From Viscum album (Eukaryota; Streptophyta; Magnoliopsida; Santalales; Viscaceae): 64,000 bases of DNA. The first letter of the stretch is position 1. Each line of letters opens with the position of its first letter. Shown piece by piece: positions 24,085-35,119 of this stretch. The translations under genes were made by a program, and so were the position numbers. The notes below the pieces were generated by a model. The model saw only the letters and a program-made list of their open reading frames with translations. It was not told where the DNA came from and did no database searches. The stretch is taken from contig OY728152.1 of assembly GCA_963277665.1 (NCBI GenBank), forward strand, positions 1,185,082,357-1,185,146,356, written 5' to 3'.

Positions 24085-26419
24085 ATGTCTGTGGAGTTAG
24101 CTTCTCAAGAAATGTCATCCACCAAGCCTATTTCACAATGGTTAGTTTACAGAGAATGGCTAGTCCATCCGGATTTCTTCAGCAACTATGATTCTCTTAT
24201 ATAGAAGATCATTAAGTTTAATGGGTGGGATGATATTGCCATGTCCAAACCGGGGAATCAAGACGATGTTTTCTTGGAGTTACTTATTGAGTTCTGTGAA
24301 ACAGTTTCCTTCTTTCAGGAGGATAATAGGGAGAATTTTTCTTTTAAGTATTATGGCAAGACATACAAGCTTTATTATACCAAGGCAGCAAGCTTGGTAG
24401 GGCAGACTTATGAAGGAGATGCTGAATTTATTTCTCATGTGTTTTCGGACTCTAAGGGTAGCTTCGACAAGGAAAAAAGCCTTGAAAACTCTCGGACTCT
24501 CAGATGACAAAGCTCCGAAGATTGCTAGTTTTCCTACCAATTTCCGGATTCTATAGTTGTGGTTGCAAGGGCTTATCGTACCGAGGAAAGGTGATAAAGA
24601 CAGTTTGAAGAAGAGTGAGATCTATATCTTTGATTTCCAGATAAATCTAAGGAATATCAACTTCATGAGGCACATTCTTATAACCATTGAGAATCTTAAG
24701 AAAGGAAATCTCAGAGCCCAGATCGTAATGTACCCAGCAATTCTATCAAGGTTGATAGTTCGGTTCCTTGAATCTTTCAAGGAAGCTTGCAGATATATGC
24801 CAAGGTTTTGTAAAATTTTGTTGGTCAGTGATGATACCCTTAAGAGGATGTATGTGGCTTTCAACAAGGAGACTGGTGAGTTCTTCGATTTACCTAATCA
24901 AGAAGAAGTGGCTCCGAAGGCTACTGAACCGGAATCATCTAAGCCAGTAAAGAAAAGAATGTTGAAAGAAGTTGGAGTTGAAGTCAAGGATCCTAAAGCT
25001 ATGGAAGTTCAAACCGCTCCTCCCAAACCAAAGAAGAAGAAATCCTATCCTGATGAAGTTGTTGCGAAGTGGAGAGTAGATAAAGAGAAATGCAAAGAAG
25101 GGGATCTGCAGTTCGGAATGGACCCTACAGAGGCTAAGGCCTTGAAGGAGAGAACTACTGATGAGCTTGAAAAACAAGTAAAGGAATGGAAGCTCAACAA
25201 GAAGATGATAGAAGCCGAGGCAGTCCAAGAATTGTTAAAGTTTAATGAGATGGTATCCGGAAGCATTCCAGTTCTGAGATCATTCTCCTTGGAATCTCTA
25301 CCTGAGACTCCAGGAAGAAACCTTGATTTTCTGAAAGAGAATACAACTGAACATATTGAGAAACATGAGTAGATTCAACAAGTGGAAGAGGAAGAAGTTG
25401 TTGCTGAAGGAAGTGGTGAAACAAGATACTTATTGGAAGAGGTAGATGATTATAAGGGGTCGCCTTCGGAACACCTATCACTCCGAACATCAGAGGCTGA
25501 ATCCTCTAAGTTAGTAACTCCAGAGAAGGATACGAATGAGGAAGATGTTGTTCAAAAAGTTGTTGATGATATTATTCAAGTGTCTACTGGCGAGCAAAAA
25601 ACTCCTGATCAAGAATCGATTCCGAAAAAGGACAAGGGAAAGCAACTCCTTGTTGAGACTCCGAAATGAGTGGCTAGCAAGAAAAGAGAAATTGCCGATT
25701 CTTCTAAAAGGAAGTTGGAGATTATTGAGGATGAAAATTCTCCAAGTAAAGTTTCAGATTTGGAGTCATCCTCGTTGGGACATGATTTTGTTGTTCAATC
25801 TTTGAGGATGTTAGTTGGTTCCATTCCGACCATCTCAACTATAGACTCAAGATGCCAAATGCTCCAACATGATCTGAATCAGAAATCAGATTCATTATCC
25901 TTCGTTATGGATATGTATGTCGAGATAAAAGCCGAATTCAAATCTTTTCATGTTGGCTATGGAGCCCACAAAAGATCCTGCAAGAGAATGACGAGCAGGT
26001 CGAGGAAGACTGTGGACGAGATGAGGCTATTCGATGAGTTTCAAGACAATTATAAAGATGCTTTTGAGACCGAGGACATGAAGATAAATGAGTTAACTTC
26101 ATCCTTTAAAGAGAATCTGACAGATGAAAAGAACTTCCGGATTCAAGAAGTCAGAGATCTGAATGGGAAGCTAAATTCTGTTTCTCAAAACTGGAAGTTT
26201 GAAAGGGATCATCGGATTGAGTTTGAACAGAAGATGAAGGCTCAGGAAGAAAAGATCAAAGCTCAGGAAGAAAAGCTTCAAGCCCAGTCAGAAAGAATTG
26301 AAGCTCAAAGTGCAAGAATAGTGGTCTTAGAGAAGAAATTTGTAGAAGATCATAAAGACCTGAAGAAGATCAAGACTATTCTTATGGGGCTCATTTCGAA
26401 GGAAAAAGATCAGATATAA
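24085..26419 (+). pseudogene. Sirevirus downstream (envelope-position) ORF, decayed
   Basis: The extra ORF that Sireviruses carry after pol. The start ATG at 24,085 (MSVELASQ) is the first ATG after the candidate TATA box. The first half (to about 24,900) has a globular part with QWLVYREWLVHPDFF and later LQGLIVPRKGDKDSLKKSEI. It resembles the 'putative plant transposon protein' domain found in such ORFs; that is a family-level judgement from memory. The middle is lysine/glutamate-rich and low-complexity. The end (about 26,050-26,400) is a long coiled coil with repeated KAQEEKI/QSERIEAQ heptads. I see no clear signal peptide or transmembrane segment, so a membrane role is unsupported. Breaks: stops at 24,202, 24,505, 25,370 and 25,667, with a frame change between 24,505 and 24,557. 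Confidence 0.75.
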
Positions 26420-26574
26420 CTAAATTCGATCTTTTTGTTGTCTCTAGTTTTCTTTGTTGCCGACATTTCTAATCTAATGAAAATTGTGTCTCTCGTTTCT
26501 TTTGTTTTTATTACTAATTTTTTCAGTTACTTTGTTATTTTCTTCCATTCCCTCGATTTCTTTTTGAAAATCAC

Positions 26575-26696
26575 AAAGGGGGAGAAGGAAAAGATCCTTA
26601 AGAAAAAGAAGAACTCTAATAAGAGTTTATCTAAGGCGGAGAAGGAAAAGATCCTTAAGGAAAAACAAATCTAATAAGAGTATATCTAAGGGGGAG
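26575..26696 (+). repeat. Polypurine-tract-bearing tandem repeat, about 2.2 units of 56-57 bp
   Basis: Unit 1 begins AAGGGGGAGAAGGAAAAGA at 26,575. Unit 2 (AAGGCGGAGAAGGAAAAGA) begins at 26,632 and a partial third (AAGGGGGAG) at 26,688. Each unit carries a purine run like the functional polypurine tract, followed by TCCTTAAG and AATAAGAGT(T/A)TATCT. A further AAGGGGGAGT lies at 26,781. Confidence 0.8.
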
Positions 26697-26878
26697 TTTT
26701 TTTATTAAATAAGACTTTCTTATTCATATTAAAATGTAACTCCAGACATCTAGAATACGATCCATAGAGTTTCAAAGCCTAAGGGGGAGTTAGTCGTATT
26801 CATCTATATCCTTAAATGAAGGGAGATAAGCTTTTTCTTCTTAGAATTTATTTTTCAAAAGTATGTTTGTGCTTTCAA

Positions 26879-26890
26879 AAAAGGGGGAGA
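26879..26890 (+). promoter_or_regulatory. Polypurine tract next to the 3' LTR
   Basis: AAAAGGGGGAGA directly abuts the 3' LTR start. It primes plus-strand DNA synthesis in LTR retrotransposons. Confidence 0.88.
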
Positions 26891-28500
26891 TTTTTGAGTC
26901 AATAAGGTTTTTCTTATGACTTTTCCATTACTTCTTGTTTTGAAAATCACAAAAACCTTACCTTTAAGAAAATTGTTTTCTTAAGAAAAATTGCTTTCAT
27001 AAGGAAAATTGTTTTCATAAGGAAAATTGCTTTTATAAGGAAAATAGCTTTTATAAGGAAAATCGATTTTATAAGAAAAAACCATCCTTATCATTTTTTC
27101 ATCCATATTTTTCTTAAGTATGAGATTCAGATTCATTTCTAGTTTCTCGGAATTGTTGAAACTTTGATATGAAGCATTCTGTTTTAGGATCCGAATTCTG
27201 GATAAGAACTGTAAGGAAGTTTTTATTTCGAATTCTGGATACGAACTCTAACTAAGTTCTACTCCAGACTCATGATATGAATCCTTATGAATATTTGACA
27301 ACGAATTCTTATTACGAATTCTAATGATGAATTCTCATTCCAAATTCTCATTCCGAATTCACCTATTAAACAGAATCTGATTATATTTGTTTTATACACT
27401 CTGAATTAATTCAAACTCCAAAAAATATTTTGGTTAGACTTCGAACTTTTATTCTGGTTACACTTCTATAATTTGTCTACTCTTTATTATTTTGATTACA
27501 CTCCGATCCTTCACTCTGAATGTTTCATTCCGAACTTTTGAGTTAGTTTTTATAACAATGTCATACATTCTGTTACACTTGTTTTGTTATAAAATGATGT
27601 CATCTATTTTGTTATAAACTTACCGTTGTCTAAGTGACACGTGTACAGGTCCCTCCGATCTTTATGGAAAATATGACCATTGGAGAAGGAGCCGACCTTA
27701 CCTATAAATAAAAGCCCATTTGAAAGAGATCGCGGCAAAAAGACTGACTGATCATTGACTCATGTGATTACATACATGAAGTGATTTCTAGAGAGATAGG
27801 CTCTTATTAACTCTCAAAGCTTCGTGCGACTCCGAATGATGGTGATTACATTCGAGTGCTTCCGCGGATAAGAAGACAGAGGTGCCGACTACTTTGAAGT
27901 TCGAGGGATTCCTTGTTGAGGAAGACAGAGGTTTCCAACTACCTTGAAGTTGAGGGCTTTCGGGGATAACAAGACAGAGACTCCCATCTTTGTATCGAGG
28001 GCTTACCCTGGTGTGGGTAAGACAGACTTTCTTGAAAGTATAAATCACGGTACCTTTATCAATGGTTGTTGGATACCCTTCTCCTTGGGTTAAAAGACTT
28101 ATATCTTATTACTATTAGTTCTACTACTTGTTTATATTCCGCTGCATTTTGTATTATAAGGAAAGTATAACTTTCTTATACTTCCTTATTTGTACTCTGT
28201 TTCATTTAGATTCCATACGCTTTAAGGTAGAATCTCATATTATAATCTTTTGTTAAGGTTCTATTTCCGGAACCATATTTCCGGAACCTACTTTCGGAAT
28301 CTCTTTTTATGTTTTGTTTGGTGTTAGAGGTGTTGTGAAATTGGTAAGTCTAACTTTGTTAAACATAGCCTTTTACTTTTGTTAAGGAAAAAATAGTTAT
28401 TCTTAACTAATTTTAAAGGTTCCAAAGGAATTTTTAATGTGTAAAATTCACCCCCCCCCTCTTGTATATTGAGCATCTACATCACTATTTCGATCCTACA
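26891..28500 (+). repeat. Sirevirus 3' LTR (1,610 bp)
   Basis: It aligns with the 5' LTR throughout and ends in the identical GATCCTACA. Its first bases are TTTTTGAGTC rather than TGTTGAGTC, so the terminal TG is mutated. The 13-bp GAATTC array has five units here against four in the 5' LTR. The TATA box is at 27,702-27,710. Confidence 0.92.
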
Positions 28501-28505
28501 AATGA
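28501..28505 (+). repeat. Target site duplication AATGA, right copy
   Basis: It matches 16,384-16,388. Downstream sequence (TGAACCATAAGTACTAAT) resumes the LARD-like LTR. Confidence 0.85.
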
Positions 28506-29120
28506 ACCATAAGTACTAATATTTCCAACAATGTTAACTATAAAAACTGATACTGTATGAGGAGTGACCTCATAAAACTAATTTGGTTGTGAGAGTAGAT
28601 CATGAATACAAATACACTATAGAGAGTCAACTAATAAGTATAGGATAACATAAGTATAAATTCCTTCACTACAAAAGAAATAATTTTTATTGCTTTTTTC
28701 TTCCAAAATTCCATATGTTATTCTGATCATATCCATTCATCAATTATATACTTTATTTCTATATGATTCGTGACTTGGAAATTCCAAGGTTTACTCCTTG
28801 ATTCATTTTTATGATATTTTGATATACATGGTATATTCATCTAATTTAATGATCAAATTATCAAATAGCTATGATCATATTTATAATTAAATGTATCCCT
28901 TTTTTTACCATTTTTGAAAATATAAGATCACTGATTTATATGTTCCATTCCCTTAGTTATGAAGAAATATATTTTATATTATGTATGTAAAAGGGATGAT
29001 TATCAAGAAGATCCTAGTGTGAGAAAATGTATCTCACTTATGTACAAATTTTTATGTTTCCATGATCCCAGAGTGAGATGATTAAAATTGTTTTGGATTA
29101 TATTTTATAAGGCATTATAT
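28501..29120 (+). repeat. Right LTR of the LARD-like element, right part (after the copia insertion)
   Basis: It aligns with left LTR positions from about 9,387 to 10,000 at an offset of 19,114, which equals the 7,000 offset plus the inserted element and one target copy. Landmarks are CTTCCAAAATT (28,702), TATTTCTATATGATTCGTG (28,755) and TTCCCTTAGTTATGAAGA (28,949). The 3' border is unclear within about 60 bases. Confidence 0.65.
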
Positions 29121-29884
29121 TTTCTACAATTCTTATGTATTTTTAATGTATGAAATGTGTGGTTCCCTTTACCATTACTTGTTGTACAAACCCACCCATG
29201 AACTAACATGCACTCGATTGTCCAAATAATATTGCACCTCCATAATGAATCTTTGATCAACATCCTAGTTGTTAGAGAGTAAGAAGATCCCATACATACC
29301 ACCAACATTGGAAATAATAATAAAAGGAATTGAATGATTGGATATATATCGAAGAAGGTGAGAAATAGGGTAATTAGGAAACATGGATATATCATAATGT
29401 TTATAGAAAAATAATTTCATGTGACACCACATATTCATTCCACCCATATTATTATTTCACCAAGAAATTTGGTCACTGATAATGACCACGTTCATAGTTC
29501 CATCATTAGAAAAAAGTTTACAAATTGGAATGGGACATATAAAATAAACCACTATTAATTTATTTTTCATGATTTCAATAATGAAATTATAATCACTTCA
29601 CCAAAACCATGATAACGAGTCTAGATAGAAGGAAACAATTTTTTCAAAAATCTTTTCTCTATCATTCAATTCACAAGTGAAATAAAAAATTAAATATGAA
29701 AAATAATCACTTATTATATTCCTTTAATGGTAAAAAATTGAACTGAGGAAGAAACCAACTCCTCTGTGATAATTCTCTTCTATATAAACCAAATGTAATT
29801 GTTTATCATTTCACTATACTGATAGTCATGAATTTTATAACTATGAGATTTTTTTAAAACCAAGGTAAGACATTTCCTATGATC
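29120..29884. other. Spacer, no supported feature
   Basis: Moderately AT-rich. Minus-strand reading frames of 60-96 residues occur (for example 29,105-29,395), but I could not match them to any family. It may belong to the decayed minus-strand element to the right. Confidence 0.4.
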
Positions 29885-31340
29885 CTAAACATCATGGAGT
29901 GATACAGTATTCAGATGATTTAAACAAACAAGTATATTTGTATTCACCCATACTAAAAGTCCATGAGTATTCCAAATTATAACAGATATTATTATATAAA
30001 AATATTTCCTATAGTGGATATATTTGATGGATTGACCTTGACTGGGATTAGGTATGTGGTCAACAAACTTCTCGTATGAAAATACATCCAAAACCAATAT
30101 GGGGGAGAGAGTTTCACACCAATTCACAATGAATGATTGTCCAAAAAACTGAAGAATAAAACTCATTAGAAATCACATTAATGTAATTGGAATGTGTTAA
30201 AGGGATACATAATGATATTTTTTGTTAATATATAATAACAACTCCTTGAAACCATATATTTTAATTGTTATGTAGTTAATGTATATCCAATAGTGGAGGA
30301 AGGTGGAGAAACAACCTTAGAGTTCTAAAGAGATCACATTGGGATATATACCTCAATGTCCACACACTTTATTATGTTTTCCGTATGGGTAAAATTTCAA
30401 GTGGTGATATCCCTGGGAGGGAATAAAGAAGCACTGGAAAAGAAGTAAGTGATGGAATGTGCATGGACAAAAGATCTAGAGGATCCAAACCCAGCGAGGA
30501 GGAATATTCTACTGAACCAAACTCATGAACTTAATCCTCCATGACAATTATGGATAGAGAAGCCATCAAATAAAAAAATATTATAAAGGCTACAAAAATT
30601 ATTAGGAAACATATAGAGGGAGGACACTACATCCAATCAGGGATCATATCCTCAATATAATAAACTACCACGAAGAAAAGCCTTTCAATGTACAATCAAG
30701 ACTAGGTCAAAAGATGAAAAAACTTATGATATTAAGAAACAATGAAACTAATAATTTCCATGGTGATATTTCCCAAAATGATCCATGATATTTTACTATA
30801 GAATGTTTAATTATAAGGAAAAATAACCACTCACAAACTCAAGAATTGGGGAATCATTTACAAATAACTGGCATAATAACTCCATCGAAATTGTGAGTAT
30901 ATATGGAATTGGGGCCAACCGTGGCACTCCTTGGAGAAAATAATTAACTAAATCCTTGAAAAAAACCATTCCTGATTATAGAAATGAATTTATCTAAACA
31001 TGAATATGTGATGTGCCCTCAGTGTGACAAGAAGATGATGGAATATTGGAAATAGCAGTAGATAGAAGAGGCAGGTATTGTTGCACTCATACATGATAAG
31101 ATGAACCATTTATTTATTGTTCTTAGTATAGTGAAAAATATCTCCCAAATGATTAAATAAGTATAACCCCTCTCATATGGTATAAATAAATTATAATTTA
31201 AGGATCCCCTATCAAAAATAGAGATTTCACAACTACTGTGAATGTTTGAATTGTGAGGAAGATGACCATTGAGAAAAAAACAATGATGAAAACCATTACC
31301 AGCTCCGAATAAAATAGATATATAATTCACATCCAAAATG
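29885..31340 (-). pseudogene. Possible copia-like pol remnant (integrase end and protease traces)
   Basis: On the minus strand, 29,885-30,166 reads FFGQSFIVNWCETLSPILVL then DVFSYEKFVDHIPNPSQ, which resembles the copia integrase region '..YLINR.PS.vL...SPYEkL....P.ys'. It is followed by NTHGLLVWVNTNILV, like the family's 'GY....KGYrv......' block. Farther upstream on that strand, 31,230-31,310 reads GAGNGFHHCFFLNGHLPHNS, which resembles the copia protease stretch 'vGnG..l.I...G...lp'. Order and spacing fit a copia pol. Nothing in between is convincing and no RT was found. It is weak evidence from pattern memory only. Confidence 0.3.
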
Positions 31341-33103
31341 AACCATAGGTTTATTTATAGAATGGTATATCCAAACAAATAATATGGGGGAAAATATGTA
31401 AATCAAAAAAGGAAACAAACTTAAACCCGTCATGAATTAATTTCCCATGGTCAGTAATGGATGACACCAAGTTAGGGATGAGGCGGCTCTTCTATACACA
31501 GATTGCCATCCTATGAGATGAGATAACTTATGTGAAAATTAGGGGATTCATGGGGATATTTAATTTTACACCCATTATGAAAAATAAATTAGGGTGGTGC
31601 TGCATAAATTACTATGCAATATATTTAGTGAAAAAAACATAACCAATAATATTTTTAAGTAAAAAAAATCATCATGATGATTAATGACCCTCCATAATTT
31701 TGAGTATCTCAGAGCATTACATCCAATAATTAGGCAAAAAACACTAACACATGAGAAGACACCAAGTCATAGTCCACATCTATTGAGAGAAATGACATTT
31801 CATAACACCAAATCCATGGAACTTATACACTAAAAAATGGAAGAACAAATGAAACACATTGGTTTTCCAGACCACATATATGGTATCTACACAACATCAC
31901 TGAACTATAGATAACAGGAAATACCACATCCATGATTGGTATAAGAACTACCCCCATAATGGATATACTACTAATTCATTCCTCCATGTCACTCTATTCC
32001 ACGTTTATTTAATACAAACCAATACATATCCCTTTATTTTTAATCTCTATTATTTATCACATAGTTCTACCATCAACTAGATTTTCCTACTATTACCACA
32101 TTTTCCCTCCAAATACAATAGATCCTCCTCTGCAATCATCCCCACCATATTTCCCCCAATGTAATGAGTAATATGTTCTATACTATTGAACAACTGAAAA
32201 TTTTTAATGATATATCTAACTGAAAAAAGCATTAAATAATTCATATAGTGAAATAAATTGGATTGTATCAAAAGGAATAATTTCTTATATACAAATGGAA
32301 TCATTGATGGAAGATTAAATAAATTATAAATATCCTTTTAATAAAATTCGTCATATGATAAATCATATGGAGGGATGTAGAATCATCTTTTTTCATACCA
32401 TATGGTCAATCCCTCAAATAATATATATATTTATTAAAATAAATCATATAACATAACCATAATGATTATAGATTGTTTTTTAAAATTATTGTAAATTGTA
32501 TATGTGAATATAAAAAGTATTATAAAAATCATTTTTTTGGATCGACATAAATTACATATCTTTATGTGACCCTCAAAACCATTTTTTGAAATTATGGATT
32601 GAATTATTTTGAAAACTACTACATTAATAATGAATCATTAACAAGGGATCATGAAAATTGAAATAAATATTTCTATAAAAATGGTGGATCCAAATATGAA
32701 ATATTTTGTTATGAAATTATAAAACATTCAAAATTATTAAAAACATTTTTAGGAAAAAATTTAAAAATAAATAATATTCAGTATTTTTTATAAAAACTAA
32801 TATTTCAAATGAAATATATAAAATAATATATAATAAAATGTTTTGGTCCATGATCACTTCAATTGATGAACAAAAATCGATATGAAAACATATAACATTA
32901 TACAGGAGAAGTCTGTTAAAAATATCACTTATAGAAAAAATAACCCTTAAAGTAATAAATTGTTATAAAATGGTAAATTATTTAAAAAATATATATCCAT
33001 GGAATACAATTTCATATAATCACATAATAAAATCACTTTGAAAAAGATTCAAATTTATATGAAATATGGTATGGAGAATTATCATAAAAAATAAGTGTAT
33101 TGT
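31340..33103. other. Spacer, no supported feature
   Basis: AT-rich. The longest reading frames (75 residues or fewer, minus strand) do not resemble known families. The last 700 bases before the gypsy LTR are extremely AT-rich with poly-A/T runs. Confidence 0.4.
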
Positions 33104-35119
33104 CACACCCCTTCCTCATTGGCATGAGAATGTGATGAGATGCTGCTGGGACATTTGTGATTTTCCCAGGGTACCAAAGTCTGGATTTGAGTGCTGAGGG
33201 AATTCAAGATCAACTAGAAATCAATTTTAACATAGAATAAAACCAATATACCAAAACTATATGATTCATTCCAACATGGTAAACCATAATAACTCATTTC
33301 CAATATACAAATAAACAACCAAATATTCCCTAAAAATTCCTAAAAACCAATAAAACTAAATCACAATAGCCTTAATATCAGAGAACCAAGTAGAATACTT
33401 GAAGAAAATAACCCACAATAACCCAAAAACCTTCCTCTAAATCCCACCAATCTCCATTCTATAAGCACCAAAATACGTCCCAAGCGCCATGATGTATTGC
33501 TGAAAAAATGAGATGCATTACCTTGCCTGTGTCCCAAAAAATGACATCTGTAAAAGAACCAAAGTTCCAAAGTTGAGTGTGAGAAAAAATACTTATTAGG
33601 TTTTCCCCATATGACTCCATACAAACACAGCTTAGACAACCCCATTATTAAATGTTTATAAAATTATTTATACACAGTATTAAATAATGAAACAATTACC
33701 ACAGACCAAACACACCCTTACCAAGCCACCATTACCCATATCCACAAAGAATATGGGAATTACAAAAAACCATTCCATAAGCTATTTAACCATAAAAAAT
33801 TTGTAAAACCATTTCCATCGTTAATAACAACAGTCCGAATTAAAATAACATGGTGTAAATACTCATCCAAATCAATTCAATAAATTCCCAATCTTTGGTA
33901 CATCCAAAACACCTATCCATAATCGTGGCCCTTCCACCCACTATCCATAAACTTTTATAGTGTTACTTATTTCCCACTTCACACACAACCAATACAAGCT
34001 ATAACACATAACCGACAAATAATCATTGAACACTCCAAGTCAACACATTATTCGCCCAACCATTTCCAACACATGCCAAAATCATTTCAATAAATATCCA
34101 ATTTATTGAAACCACCTTTTATTGATTTTCCATGTCAAACAAAATTTCAATAATTACATCAATTTATTGAAATTCATTTTTCATAAGAAATAATTCATAA
34201 TTAAAGTCATTAAAAATTTTAAAATCACACAACAAAACCCCATTTGGATGAATATTTCATTTCACCAAAAACCCAAAAATAATTACAAAATGGGTTTCTC
34301 CCAAGATTACACAAAATATTCACAATTAATATCATGAAAAAAAATTAATTTCAATCCTGGACACCTTTTCTAGAAAAGTGGATTTGAGAGAGGCAACCTG
34401 CCTTAGGGTATTCTTAAAATCATCCCCTATAAGATAGCACACTGAATCCGGGTAAAAATGACACAAAACTACCATAGAGCCCATTCCCTATCATCAACAA
34501 GACCATATATCAAAACATTAGTAATCAAAAACCGTAATCTATATGAAATTTTTGTAAATCATGAAAACCAGAGAGAGATAACTAGATCTAAGAAAACCAT
34601 GAGAGAACTAAAATGAGAGGCTTATTAGAAGATAATGGCCTACAATAAGACTTAAAATCCATTAAAATCAAATAAAGAATGTGTGTAGTAGATTTTCTAC
34701 CCCTTGGGAACAAAAAATACTGATTGGGGATCATGTGGGAGGAAGAATGGTGGGTTTCAGGACAATTCTGACCAAGCCCTGATTTAAAAAACCAATTTTT
34801 TTTCACATGGTGAGCTCGCATGTTTTTGAAAATTGTGCACTAACGGTGGGAATGTATCATCTTCGGTGGGAACATCATACGACCCCCTCACATAGTTATA
34901 AAAATCGTGTGAAATCCTTGTTAAAAAACACCATCTTATTCTATATAGTTACCTAGGAATTCTGCATGGTTTCCCATACCTGTGGTCAAACTGTGAACCC
35001 TTTAAAAAACATCCAATTATTTCCAAAACCATCCCAAACACTCTCAAACATTACCTAAAAAAATTTAACACCTAAATATCGATAAAAATGGTTTCATACC
35101 AGAAACAGGGGATGCTACA
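33104..35119 (-). repeat. 3' LTR of the minus-strand gypsy element
   Basis: In plus-strand reading it starts TGTCACACCCCTTCC (the LTR end GGGGTGTGACA in element orientation) and ends near 35,119 at GGGGATGCTACA (LTR start TGTAGCATCCCC). It aligns with 40,312-42,342: for example TACACAGTATTAAATAATGA (33,672) against TACAAAGTATTAAATAGTAA (40,894), and CCAAAACCATCC in both (near 35,021 and 42,259). Confidence 0.8.

Larger units (their letters stand above)
16389..28500 (+). mobile_element. Complete, inactive Ty1/copia retrotransposon of Sirevirus type (12.1 kb)
   Basis: Order seen: 1.6 kb LTR, primer binding site, gag with two zinc-knuckle regions, protease, integrase, RT, RNase H, a second ORF of about 2.3 kb in the envelope-like position, several polypurine tracts, 1.6 kb LTR, with a 5-bp target duplication on both sides. 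Integrase before RT places it in Ty1/copia. The extra downstream ORF, the long gag with a coiled coil and the repeated polypurine tracts are known features of the Sirevirus (SIRE/Maximus) lineage. Every ORF carries stops and frameshifts, so it cannot produce its own proteins. It lies inside the right LTR of an older LARD-like element. Confidence 0.92.
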
